DNA of 46,121 bases. Origin: Bisbaumannia pacifica. GTDB taxonomy: Bacteria > Pseudomonadota > Gammaproteobacteria > Pseudomonadales > Halomonadaceae. The notes beneath the pieces were generated by a model, which saw nothing but the letters and a program-made list of their open reading frames with translations, was not told the origin of the DNA and did not search any database. The stretch spans positions 1 to 46,121 of the forward strand of contig NZ_BJUK01000029.1 in the NCBI RefSeq assembly GCF_007989625.1, written 5' to 3'. A program made the translations under genes and the position numbers. Shown piece after piece: positions 1 to 7,221 of this stretch; positions within the stretch are counted from its first letter, which is position 1; every line of letters starts with the position of its first letter.

Positions 1-1
1 C

Positions 2-793
2 CCCGCCGAGGGTGGCGCACCGCCCGCCGAGCTCTCCTTCTTCGCCCTGGCGGCGGCGCTGGAGGTGGCCGCGGGGCCGCGGGTGCCGGCGCCGCCGCGC
101 CCGCACGGCCGTGATCCCCTCGATCTGCCGCGGCCCATCGACTGGACGCCGCCGCGTCCCGCCGCGCCGGCGCCGGCCCTGGTGGTGGCCAGCGTGCCCT
201 TCGCCATGCCGCAGGGGGCGCCGGCGCTGCCGGCCCTGGCCCTTCACGACGGGTTCGACCCCGAGGCCTGGGACGACCTGACCCTGGTGGTCACCGAGCG
301 GGCGCCGAGCAATACCCGGCGCCTCGATGCCGAGGCCCTGGCCGCCGCCGAGGGTCTCCAGGCGGGAGTGAGCGCTCGCCTCGATGAGGCCCGCGAGCTG
401 CCCAGCCTGGAGGGGGTGGAGATCTCACCGGTGGCGGAGGGGCTCAACCTGCGCATTCAGGATCGGTTGCTCTTCGACAGCGCCACCGCCGAGCTGAGCG
501 AGGCCGGACGCGAGCTGATCGCGCGCCTGGTGGCGATCATCCAGCGCTACGAGGGCACCGTCTCGGTGGAGGGGCACTCCGACGATCGGCCCATCTTCAC
601 CGACCGCTTCCCCTCCAACTGGGAACTCTCCTCGTCCCGGGCCATCGCCATCCTGCGCCAGCTGGAGGAGGCCGGCGTCGCCGCCTCGCGGCTGCGCGCC
701 ATTGGTTATGGGGCGACCCGTCCCCTGGCCGATAACGCCAGCGCCGAGGGGCGTGCCGCCAACCGCCGGGTGGAAGTGATCGTTCACTTATAA
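2..793 (+). CDS. MotD/MotB-like OmpA-domain protein, 5' end outside window
   Basis: The reading frame is open to the left edge, so the true start lies upstream; a GTG at 65 is only internal. The visible 263 residues are an Ala/Pro-rich linker followed by an OmpA-like peptidoglycan-binding domain from about position 440 to the stop. Diagnostic stretches are VEGHSDDRPI, FPSNWELSSSRA, RAIGYGATRPLADN and the final EGRAANRRVEVIV, which resemble MotD/MotB C-termini and anchor a stator to the cell wall. The N-terminal membrane helix with the proton-channel Asp expected in MotB would be upstream and cannot be checked. A classical motAB pair lies at 38065-39887, so this would be a second stator subunit, perhaps paired with a MotC gene left of the window. 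An OmpA-family envelope protein is the alternative. Confidence 0.72.
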   Translation, partial: PAEGGAPPAELSFFALAAALEVAAGPRVPAPPRPHGRDPLDLPRPIDWTPPRPAAPAPALVVASVPFAMPQGAPALPALALHDGFDPEAWDDLTLVVTERAPSNTRRLDAEALAAAEGLQAGVSARLDEARELPSLEGVEISPVAEGLNLRIQDRLLFDSATAELSEAGRELIARLVAIIQRYEGTVSVEGHSDDRPIFTDRFPSNWELSSSRAIAILRQLEEAGVAASRLRAIGYGATRPLADNASAEGRAANRRVEVIVHL

Positions 794-883
794 CCCTTCG
801 TGACCAGCCAAGGCTGGCCCTCCTAACTCAGGGGAGGGGCTATGCTGCCCCCTCGAGTCACCACCGTGGTTTCCGTGGGGCGC

Positions 884-958
884 GGATTTCGCCGGTCCGA
901 CGCCTCGGCGATTCGCCCGCAGGGCGGTCCCCGGCGTCGCTGGGGCGACTGCGTCGCC
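884..958. repeat. REP-like extragenic element, copy 1
   Basis: The 18-mer TCCGACGCCTCGGCGATT at 896-913 recurs exactly at 4429-4446, and similarity continues on the right (GCCCGCAGGGCGGTCCCCGG here, GGCGCCGTAAGGCGTCCCGG there). Both copies sit between genes, are G+C-rich and can fold. This matches the look of the REP elements common in Halomonas and Pseudomonas genomes. Limits are approximate. Confidence 0.6.
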
Positions 959-1015
959 CAATCGTACGGCGGAGCCGGACTCCCACCACCCCGCGATAAG
1001 CTCATTCCCTCTTTG

Positions 1016-1029
1016 TTGATCTACATCAA
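1016..1029. promoter_or_regulatory. FNR/ANR-type binding site
   Basis: TTGATCTACATCAA matches TTGAT-N4-ATCAA, the consensus of the oxygen-sensing FNR/ANR regulators, at every fixed base. Its centre (1022.5) is 41.5 bp upstream of 1064, and a TACTTT hexamer at 1052-1057 would serve as the -10 for a start there. That is the classic geometry for activation. The first gene downstream is the PAS-PAS-GGDEF diguanylate cyclase at 1218. Binding is inferred from the motif only. Confidence 0.55.
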
Positions 1030-1107
1030 CCCGCATCGGTGATAACTCGCCTACTTTCGTTATTTCGAATGTTGCCTCGACCCAGGGAAGACCTCGTCCA
1101 GGGAGGG

Positions 1108-1132
1108 GGCGCCGATACGAGGTATCGGCGCC
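1108..1132. promoter_or_regulatory. Perfect 11-bp inverted repeat ahead of the GGDEF gene
   Basis: Arms GGCGCCGATAC (1108-1118) and GTATCGGCGCC (1122-1132) enclose GAG. No T-run follows on either strand, so it is not a standard intrinsic terminator. The left arm includes GCCGATAC, a sigma-28 -10, with CCTCGTCC (1092-1099) at the right 11-nt spacing; that -35 is poor, so a sigma-28 promoter here is weak. If transcription begins near 1064 the repeat would instead fold as an RNA hairpin in the leader. Confidence 0.45.
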
Positions 1133-1217
1133 AAGCGAGCGATCTGCGCTTAGGATGGATCGCGTCCGAATCACGGGATGGAGCCCGGCACAATAACAAC
1201 TAGGGAGTTCTCAGCAG

Positions 1218-2519
1218 ATGCAGGAGCCTATTCGGGAATTGGAGTGCCCGCCAAGGGATCGGCTCGAACCGTTCGCTACCACCGCCGCCGATTGCCGCCT
1301 GCTGGCCATCGCCATCGAGCAGAGCCCGGTGGCCACGGCGATCACCGACGCCGAGGGACGCTTCGAGTTCGTCAATCGACGCTTTATCGAGGTCACCGGC
1401 TATCGCCGCGATGAGTTGCTGGGCCAGACCCCATCATTGATCAAGTCGGGGCATACTCCGCTGGCGGTCTATCAGTCGTTGTGGCGCACCCTCGAGGCCG
1501 GCGAGGTGTGGTGTGGCGAGTTGCTCAACCGCAAGAAGAGCGGCGAACTCTACTGGGAGGCGGAGATCATCACTCCGGTGCGCGATGAGGCCAGCGGCGC
1601 GGTGCGCTATGTGGTGGTCAAGGAGGACATCACCCAGCGCAAGCGCCACGAGAGCGAGCTGCGCCTGCTGGCCACCGCCTTCGAGACCGGTCAGGCGACC
1701 CTGATCACCGATGCCGAGATGCGCATCGAGCGGGTCAATGCCGCCTTTACCGCCATCACCGGCTACCGCGCCGAGGAAGTGATCGGCGAGACGCCGCGCC
1801 TCTTCAAGTCGGGACGCCACGACGACGCCTTCTATGCGGCGCTGTGGGAGGCGCTATTGAGTACCGGCCACTGGCAGGGGGAAATCTGGAATCGCAACAA
1901 GGCCGGGGAGGTCTACCCGCTCTGGCAATCGATCACCGCGGTGCGTGACGATCACGGTGAGATCCGCAATTTCGTGGCGGTGTTCCATAACATCAGCGAG
2001 CGCAAGCGCATGGAGCGCGAGCTGGCTCGCCAGGCGACCCGGGACCACCTTACCGGGGCGCTCAACCGCCGCGGCTTCGATGACGCCCTGGAAGCGGCCC
2101 TGGCCGAGGCGCGGTGTCTCGGTCGACCGTTGTCGCTGTTGATCTTCGATATCGATCACTTCAAGGCGGTCAACGACTGCCATGGCCATGACCGCGGCGA
2201 TGCCATCCTTCAGGCGCTGGCGCACCGGGTGCAGGCCGCCCTGCGTTCCAGCGACCTGCTGGCACGCTGGGGCGGCGAGGAGTTTACCCTGCTGCTGCCG
2301 GGCACCGATGCCTCGGGCGCCAGGGCGATCGCCGAGCGGCTGCGCCAAATGGTGGCGAGTGCCCGTTTCGCGGGGCTCGGGGTCACCATCAGCCTGGGAG
2401 GAAGCGGCTATCGTCGCGGCGACTCGGGGGGGGAATTGCTGCAACGAGCCGATGCGGCCCTCTATCGGGCCAAGGGACTGGGGCGCAACCGGGTGGTGAT
2501 GGATGGTCAAGGCGAATGA
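1218..2519 (+). CDS. PAS-PAS-GGDEF diguanylate cyclase
   Basis: Predicted to make cyclic di-GMP from two GTP. The 433-residue protein has two PAS domains (about 28-143 and 150-265, each ending in the ERKR/QRKRH helix typical of PAS-GGDEF linkers) and a GGDEF domain (about 270-430). The active-site loop is GGEEF at 352-356, the catalytically competent variant. RSSD at 343-346, five residues upstream, fits the RxxD inhibitory site, so product feedback is likely. No membrane segment or signal peptide is seen, so it is cytoplasmic; the PAS ligand (flavin, haem or none) cannot be told. The ATG follows AGGGAG by about 10 nt. An FNR-type box upstream suggests control by oxygen. The next gene, 56 bp on, is also a c-di-GMP enzyme and probably shares the transcript. 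Confidence 0.88.
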   Translation: MQEPIRELECPPRDRLEPFATTAADCRLLAIAIEQSPVATAITDAEGRFEFVNRRFIEVTGYRRDELLGQTPSLIKSGHTPLAVYQSLWRTLEAGEVWCGELLNRKKSGELYWEAEIITPVRDEASGAVRYVVVKEDITQRKRHESELRLLATAFETGQATLITDAEMRIERVNAAFTAITGYRAEEVIGETPRLFKSGRHDDAFYAALWEALLSTGHWQGEIWNRNKAGEVYPLWQSITAVRDDHGEIRNFVAVFHNISERKRMERELARQATRDHLTGALNRRGFDDALEAALAEARCLGRPLSLLIFDIDHFKAVNDCHGHDRGDAILQALAHRVQAALRSSDLLARWGGEEFTLLLPGTDASGARAIAERLRQMVASARFAGLGVTISLGGSGYRRGDSGGELLQRADAALYRAKGLGRNRVVMDGQGE

Positions 2520-2575
2520 TTTAGTGTTGAATCCTGATATAACAAGCACAATGTCACCGGCTAAGGAGCCCTAGT

Positions 2576-4345
2576 ATGTGTCCTTCTCAAGGGCTGGTGC
2601 CGGAGCGGAAGACAGGTCCGAGCGTCGGGCCGGGCGAGCGTCGACACGACGCGCGGCGCGTGCCGTTGCCCCAGGCCGAGCAGGCGTTTTTCGACGCCAG
2701 CGAGGCGATGCTGATCACCGATGCCGCCCAGCGCATCCTGGCGGTGAACCCCGCCCTGGAGGCCCTGGTGGGCCTCGATGAGGCGACGCTCAGGGGGCGC
2801 TCGCCGGACTGTTTCGTGGCTCCCCAGCAGGGCGCCTCCCAATGCCTGGCGGACTGGCAGCTGCTGCTCCAGGAGGAGCAGGGGCGCCTGGAAATGCTGC
2901 TCCATGATGCCCGGGGCGCTGCCCGGCCGGCGCTGTTCTCCTTCCGCCGGGTGCGCGATGCCGCCGGCGCCGTCTCCCACCATGTGGTGACCCTGACCGC
3001 CCTGGATCGCGCCCTGAGTGAGCCCCGCCGGCGCGCCAGTCGTGAGGCCTACTTCGATGCCCTGACCGGGCTGCCCAACCTGCGCCTGGTCACCCAGCTA
3101 TTGCAGGATGCCATCGCCCATGCCCAGGGGGCCGGCGAGACGCTGGCGGTGTGTTGCCTGGATATCGATCACTTCAAGCGCCTCAATGACCAGTTAGGGG
3201 AACTGGCCGGCGATCGGCTGCTGGCCAGCTTCGCCCGGCGCGTCAGCCATCTGCTGGCCGGCGACGAGGTGCTGGCGCGTATCGGTGGCGACGAGTTCGT
3301 GCTGCTGCTGCATCGCCAGCCCGACGAGGCCTTCCTGGAGCGGCTGCTGACGGCGATCCGTCAGCCGCTGCTGCTGGATGGCCAGTCGCTGCGCCTGACC
3401 GCCAGCATCGGCGTGACCCTCTACCCCGATGACGAGCAGGAGGGCGACGTCCTGCTGCGGCACGCCACCCAGGCCATGTATCGGGCCAAGCAGCGTGGCC
3501 GTAACACCTACCACCGTTTCGATCCCGGCCATGATCGCCAGCTACAGGTGCGCCAGGCCCAGCGCGAGCGTTTCGCTCGGGCCATCGACAACGACGAGCT
3601 GTGCCTCTACTACCAGCCCCAGGTGGACATGGGCAGCGGCCGGGTCACCGGCCTGGAGGCCCTGGTTCGCTGGCAGCACCCCGAGCGTGGCCTGCTGGCG
3701 CCCGGGGAGTTCCTGCCGGTGGTGGAGGGGACGCCCCTGGCGGCATCGCTGGGTGAGTGGGTAATCCAGCGGGCCCTGAGTCAACTGAGTGCCTGGCAGG
3801 AGGCCGGCATCGAGCTTCCGGTCAGCGTCAATATCAGTCCGGTGCATCTGCTGCAGGCGGATTTCGTGGTGCGCCTGGAGCAGCTGCTGGCGCACTACCC
3901 GCAGGTGGCTCCGCAGCGGCTCAAGCTGGAGGTGCTGGAGAGCGCCGCCATGCACGATATCCAGGCCGCCCTGGAGGCGATTCATCGCTGCAAGGCACTG
4001 GGTATCGCCACCGCCATCGACGACTTCGGTACCGGCTTCTCCTCGCTCACCTACCTGCGTCAGCTGCCGGTGGACCTGATCAAGATCGACCAGAGCTTCG
4101 TGCGCGATATGCTGGTGGATGCCAACGACATGGCCATCGTCGAGAGCGTGATCTACATGGCCAAGCGCTTCGGCCGACCGATGCTCGCCGAGGGGGTGGA
4201 GACCCTGGAACATGCCCGGGCCCTGGCCGGCCTGGGCTGTCTTCAGGCCCAGGGCTACGGTATCGCCCGGCCCATGCCGCCGGAGCAGTTGCCCACCTGG
4301 CTGGCCACCTGGCCGGGACGGGGCGAGTGGCAGCGCCTGGGCTGA
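2576..4345 (+). CDS. PAS-GGDEF-EAL c-di-GMP enzyme
   Basis: The 589-residue cytoplasmic protein has a PAS domain (about 32-145), a GGDEF domain (about 155-315) and an EAL phosphodiesterase domain (about 328-580). The GGDEF signature is intact (237-241), but the upstream I-site position reads LAGD without the Arg, so feedback by product is probably lost. The EAL domain keeps the expected residues: EAL at 361-363, the Asn in SVNISP, the Glu in VLES, IDDFGTGFSS, IKIDQSF and AEGVE, so c-di-GMP breakdown is credible. Which activity dominates cannot be read from sequence. AAGGAG sits 8-9 nt before the ATG. Only 56 bp separates it from the upstream diguanylate cyclase and no terminator is seen between them. 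Confidence 0.88.
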   Translation: MCPSQGLVPERKTGPSVGPGERRHDARRVPLPQAEQAFFDASEAMLITDAAQRILAVNPALEALVGLDEATLRGRSPDCFVAPQQGASQCLADWQLLLQEEQGRLEMLLHDARGAARPALFSFRRVRDAAGAVSHHVVTLTALDRALSEPRRRASREAYFDALTGLPNLRLVTQLLQDAIAHAQGAGETLAVCCLDIDHFKRLNDQLGELAGDRLLASFARRVSHLLAGDEVLARIGGDEFVLLLHRQPDEAFLERLLTAIRQPLLLDGQSLRLTASIGVTLYPDDEQEGDVLLRHATQAMYRAKQRGRNTYHRFDPGHDRQLQVRQAQRERFARAIDNDELCLYYQPQVDMGSGRVTGLEALVRWQHPERGLLAPGEFLPVVEGTPLAASLGEWVIQRALSQLSAWQEAGIELPVSVNISPVHLLQADFVVRLEQLLAHYPQVAPQRLKLEVLESAAMHDIQAALEAIHRCKALGIATAIDDFGTGFSSLTYLRQLPVDLIKIDQSFVRDMLVDANDMAIVESVIYMAKRFGRPMLAEGVETLEHARALAGLGCLQAQGYGIARPMPPEQLPTWLATWPGRGEWQRLG

Positions 4346-4404
4346 TTCGGCCACCCCGCGGCACGGCCGGGTTCCCACAGGCCACCGTCGAGCCACTGGG
4401 GTTT

Positions 4405-4480
4405 TGTAGGAGCACGCTTTAGCGGCGCTCCGACGCCTCGGCGATTGGCGCCGTAAGGCGTCCCGGCGCCGGCTACTGGT
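4405..4480. repeat. REP-like extragenic element, copy 2
   Basis: Begins TGTAGGAGCACGCTTTAGCG, the hallmark opening of a Halomonas/Pseudomonas-type REP, and shares an exact 18-mer (4429-4446) with copy 1 near 896. It lies between the PAS-GGDEF-EAL gene and the fliD promoter. No other copy was seen in the window. Confidence 0.62.
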
Positions 4481-4500
4481 CGCTCGTTGGAATTTTCCCC

Positions 4501-4527
4501 TAAAGTGTTTGCGCCACCAGCCGATAG
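4501..4527 (+). promoter_or_regulatory. Sigma-28 (FliA) promoter of fliD
   Basis: TAAAGTGT (4501-4508), an 11-nt spacer, and GCCGATAG (4520-4527) match the FliA consensus TAAAGTTT-N11-GCCGATAA. It is 43 bp ahead of the fliD start. The same arrangement recurs at eight other strong sites in the window. Confidence 0.85.
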
Positions 4528-4569
4528 TACGGTCAGGAACCTAGTTGATACCTAAGGGAGTCGCGTCGT

Positions 4570-5931
4570 ATGGCAATTTCTGCACTCGGGGTGGGGTCGG
4601 GCCTCGACCTGAATGGCTTGCTGGATCAGTTACGCTCGGCCGAACGCCAGAAGCTGCAGCCGATCGTCGAGCAGCGTACCCAGGAACAGGCCAAGATCTC
4701 CGCCTATGGGCGCCTGCAAACCGGCCTGGATAAGTTCCAGGATGCGGTCAGCAAGCTGAACGACGCCTCCTTTTACCAGAGCATGACCAGCGAGGTGTCC
4801 GGCGACGGCGTCAATGCCATCGCCGGAGAGGACGCCGTCGCCGGACGCTATGAGGTCAGCGTGACCCAGGTCGCCAAGACCGGGAGCCTGGCGTCCCAGG
4901 GCGTGGCCAACAGCAGCGATCCGCTGGTGGGCGCGGGAGGCGACACCCTGACGCTGAGTTTCGAGGGCAAGGCCGACGTCGATATCGCCCTCGAGGAGGG
5001 CTGGTCCCTCGACCAGGTGCGCGATGCGATCAATGCCGACCCGGATGCAGGAGTGAGTGCGTCGATCATTAATGACGGCAGCGCGAACGGCTACCGGCTG
5101 GTTCTCAACTCTACCGAGTCGGGCTTCGATGCCGGCATCAAGAACATGACCTTCGGCAATACCGCCTTGGCGGAAGACGCCACCACCCACCAGGCCGGGC
5201 AAAATGCCTCCCTGGAGATCAACGGGATTGCCATTACCAGCGCTTCCAATACCGTGGAGGGAGCCATTCAGGGCATCACCCTCGAGCTGGATGCCAGCGC
5301 CGAAGGCAAGACGGCCACGGTGGTGATCGAGCAGGATAGCGAGGCCCTCAAGGAGGCCGTTCAGGAGTTCGTCACCGCCTATAACGAGATGAAGTCCACC
5401 GTCGGTCGCATGACCGCGGTGACCGGTGATGTCGAGACCGCTGGCGAGCTGGTGGGGGATCGTACCGTGCGTACCATCCAATCACGCCTAAGCGGTGATC
5501 TCGGCGATATGGTGGCCGGTGGCGACATCGAGCTCTTCTCGCAGATGGGCATTTCGCTGACCCCCAAGGGGCGACTGGAGATCGATGAGGCCAAGCTCGA
5601 CGAGGTGATTGCCACCAACCCCCAGGGGCTGGCCGATTTCTTCGCTGGGGATAGTGAAGAGGCCGGCATGGCCGGGCGTCTCGAGGCGACGCTGGACCAG
5701 GTGCTGGACAGCGAAGGTATCCTCAAGCGCTCCATCGATAGCTCCGAGGGACGGGTGGAGCGCCTGGAGGAGCGCTTCGAGCGGACCGAGCTGCGAATCG
5801 AAGGCACCGTCGAGCGCTATCGCAAGCAGTTCGCTCAGCTCGATGCCATGATGGCGCGGATGAACTCGACCAGCGCCTATCTCGGCCAGCAGTTCGATAT
5901 GTTGAGTGCGCAACTCGCCAGTAACAAGTAA
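4570..5931 (+). CDS. fliD: Flagellar hook-associated protein 2, filament cap
   Basis: FliD is exported through the flagellar apparatus and forms the cap under which flagellin subunits polymerise. The 453-residue product starts with the family signature GVGSGLDLNGLLDQLRSAER (about 6-25) and has heptad-rich ends: the N-terminal helix and the C-terminal coiled coil from about 375 (RVERLEERFERTELRIEGTVERYR, then QFAQLDAMMARMNSTSAYLGQQF). Length is normal for the family. There is no signal peptide, as expected for type III export. TAAGGGAG lies about 10 nt before the ATG. It has its own sigma-28 promoter and terminator, so it is monocistronic. Unusually, fliD is upstream of fliC, and fliST are 28 kb away instead of following it. 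Confidence 0.95.
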   Translation: MAISALGVGSGLDLNGLLDQLRSAERQKLQPIVEQRTQEQAKISAYGRLQTGLDKFQDAVSKLNDASFYQSMTSEVSGDGVNAIAGEDAVAGRYEVSVTQVAKTGSLASQGVANSSDPLVGAGGDTLTLSFEGKADVDIALEEGWSLDQVRDAINADPDAGVSASIINDGSANGYRLVLNSTESGFDAGIKNMTFGNTALAEDATTHQAGQNASLEINGIAITSASNTVEGAIQGITLELDASAEGKTATVVIEQDSEALKEAVQEFVTAYNEMKSTVGRMTAVTGDVETAGELVGDRTVRTIQSRLSGDLGDMVAGGDIELFSQMGISLTPKGRLEIDEAKLDEVIATNPQGLADFFAGDSEEAGMAGRLEATLDQVLDSEGILKRSIDSSEGRVERLEERFERTELRIEGTVERYRKQFAQLDAMMARMNSTSAYLGQQFDMLSAQLASNK

Positions 5932-5947
5932 CTGCCTCGTCAGATCG

Positions 5948-5980
5948 CCACGGGCCCGATATCTATCGGGCCCGTGGTGT
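5948..5980 (+). terminator. Terminator after fliD
   Basis: A 13-bp perfect stem, CCACGGGCCCGAT (5948-5960) and ATCGGGCCCGTGG (5965-5977), with an ATCT loop, is followed by TGTTTGTGATTGT. The stem is very strong and the T-rich tail is imperfect. Confidence 0.8.
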
Positions 5981-6135
5981 TTGTGATTGTCGCTATAGCG
6001 CGTCCGCCCCATGTTCCGCCTGATTCAGGCCGCCATCGGAGCTACCACTCGGGCCTTTCGGGCGGTGATGGTCAGCCGAAGTGGGGGAAGAGAATAAGCC
6101 TAAGGCCCTTGGCAGAAAAAAATTCACTCCGGCCC

Positions 6136-6162
6136 TAAAGTCCCGTCGGCGTTGGCCGTTAA
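6136..6162 (+). promoter_or_regulatory. Sigma-28 (FliA) promoter of fliC
   Basis: TAAAGTCC (6136-6143), 11 nt, GCCGTTAA (6155-6162). One change from the GCCGATAA -10. The expected start is near 6169, giving an untranslated leader of about 88 nt. Confidence 0.82.
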
Positions 6163-6180
6163 TTAGGGTAACGGCCAACG
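6150..6180. promoter_or_regulatory. 12-bp inverted repeat over the fliC -10 and start site
   Basis: Arms CGTTGGCCGTTA (6150-6161) and TAACGGCCAACG (6169-6180) are perfect complements around a 7-nt centre. The left arm covers the -10 and the right arm starts about where transcription should begin, so only one arm would be in the mRNA. This points to a dyad DNA operator, not an RNA hairpin. The binding protein is unknown. Confidence 0.55.
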
Positions 6181-6256
6181 GCGCCGTTGCGGCAGGCCCC
6201 ACCGATGCATGGCTCGGGGCGGCCAATGGAGCCCTCAACGCAAGAAGGAAATCACC

Positions 6257-7078
6257 ATGTCCGTGATCAATACCAACATCACTGCCCTGATCGGTCAGAA
6301 CAACCTGCGCACTTCCCAGGATATGCTGGCCAAGGCCCAGGAGCGCCTCTCCTCTGGTTTGCGCATCAACAGCGCCGCCGATGATGCTGCTGGCCAGGCC
6401 ATCGCCAACCGCATGTCTGCCCAGATTACCGGCATGGGCCAGGCGCAGCGTAACGCCAACGACGGCGTCTCCCTGGTACAGACCATGGAAGGTGGCCTGA
6501 ACCAGATCAGCGACAACCTGCAGCGTATCCGCGAGCTGGCGGTCCAGGGCGCAAACGATACGCTCTCCGCCGAAGACCGCTCTTCCATCCAGCTGGAAAT
6601 CGATGAGCGTGCCAGCGAGATCACTCGTATCGCCGGTGCGACCACCTTCAACGGTACCTCCCTGCTGGATACTGCCGCGACCCTGGATATCCAGGTCGGC
6701 GCCAACACCAATGCGGGTATCGACGATATCTCCGTCAACACCGTCGATGTCGATGCCACCGCCCTGAGCGTGAATGCCCTGAGCGTTGCCGACTTCACCA
6801 ATGCTCAGAGCGCCATCGATGCGGTTGACAGCGCCCTGCAGACCATCGACGACGAGCGTGCGACTCTGGGTGCCACCCTGAACCGCTTCGACTCCGTGGT
6901 CGAGAACCTGACCACCAACATGACCAACCTCACCGAGGCCCGTTCGCGCATCGAGGATGCCGACTACGCCGTGGAGGTTTCCAACATGACCCGCGCCAAC
7001 ATCCTGCAGCAGGCGGGCACCTCCATGTTGGCCCAGGCCAACCAGACTCCGCAGAGCGTGTTGTCGCTGCTGGGTTAA
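6257..7078 (+). CDS. fliC: Flagellin
   Basis: Filament subunit, exported by the flagellar type III system. The 273-residue protein has the conserved D0/D1 N-terminus (MSVINTNITALIGQNN, then LSSGLRINSAADDAAGQAIA at about 32-51), the segment LQRIRELAVQ that includes the region bound by TLR5 in enteric flagellins, and the C-terminal helix ending ILQQAGTSMLAQANQTPQSV-LSLLG. The central variable part is very short, so D2/D3 are nearly absent; it is nonetheless Ser/Thr-rich (about 150-190) and could carry O-glycans. No cysteine is present. The ATG at 6257 is chosen because AAGGAA lies 6 nt upstream and MSVINTN is the standard start. It is monocistronic between a sigma-28 promoter and a strong terminator, directly before the glycan island. 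Confidence 0.97.
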   Translation: MSVINTNITALIGQNNLRTSQDMLAKAQERLSSGLRINSAADDAAGQAIANRMSAQITGMGQAQRNANDGVSLVQTMEGGLNQISDNLQRIRELAVQGANDTLSAEDRSSIQLEIDERASEITRIAGATTFNGTSLLDTAATLDIQVGANTNAGIDDISVNTVDVDATALSVNALSVADFTNAQSAIDAVDSALQTIDDERATLGATLNRFDSVVENLTTNMTNLTEARSRIEDADYAVEVSNMTRANILQQAGTSMLAQANQTPQSVLSLLG

Positions 7079-7120
7079 GTCTGACCAGCGAGATCTTCCC
7101 TGGCGCTCAGCCATGGAGAG

Positions 7121-7149
7121 AAAGGCCGCCATCAAGGCGGCCTTTTTTT
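7121..7149 (+). terminator. Intrinsic terminator after fliC
   Basis: AAAGGCCGCC (7121-7130) pairs with GGCGGCCTTT (7136-7145) around ATCAA, and the run of seven T extends to 7149. A textbook rho-independent terminator. Confidence 0.93.
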
Positions 7150-7221
7150 GCCTTTCTTCGGGCCGGTTACGTTGTTTAATGGCATAAGCCCCATTATTAC
7201 CAGTCCGATATGAGAGGAATC

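Larger units (their letters stand above)
794..1217. other. Intergenic leader, 424 bp, no gene seen
   Basis: No convincing gene in either strand. It holds a REP-like element (about 884-958), an FNR/ANR-type box (1016-1029), a TACTTT -10-like hexamer (1052-1057), a perfect 11-bp inverted repeat (1108-1132) and the AGGGAG ribosome-binding site (about 1202-1207) of the PAS-PAS-GGDEF gene. Confidence 0.6.
5932..6256. other. Intergenic between fliD and fliC
   Basis: No gene seen in these 325 bp. It holds the fliD terminator (5948-5980), the fliC sigma-28 promoter (6136-6162), a 12-bp inverted repeat overlapping that promoter (6150-6180), and a leader of about 90 nt ending in the AAGGAA ribosome-binding site of fliC. 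Confidence 0.75.

Noticed and set aside
842-1042. 66-residue plus-strand ORF after the MotD-like gene
   Set aside because: It runs through a REP-like element and the FNR box, with no ribosome-binding site and no protein-like composition.
2426-2433. Eight-G run in the PAS-PAS-GGDEF gene
   Set aside because: Shorter and in G+C-rich DNA, where such runs are expected more often; no reason to call a switch.
7184-7211. Sigma-28-like site before the TPR-sulfotransferase gene
   Set aside because: TCCGATAT is present, but the -35 candidate ATAAGCCC needs a 12-nt spacer and a start would fall at the first codons. Too weak to claim.
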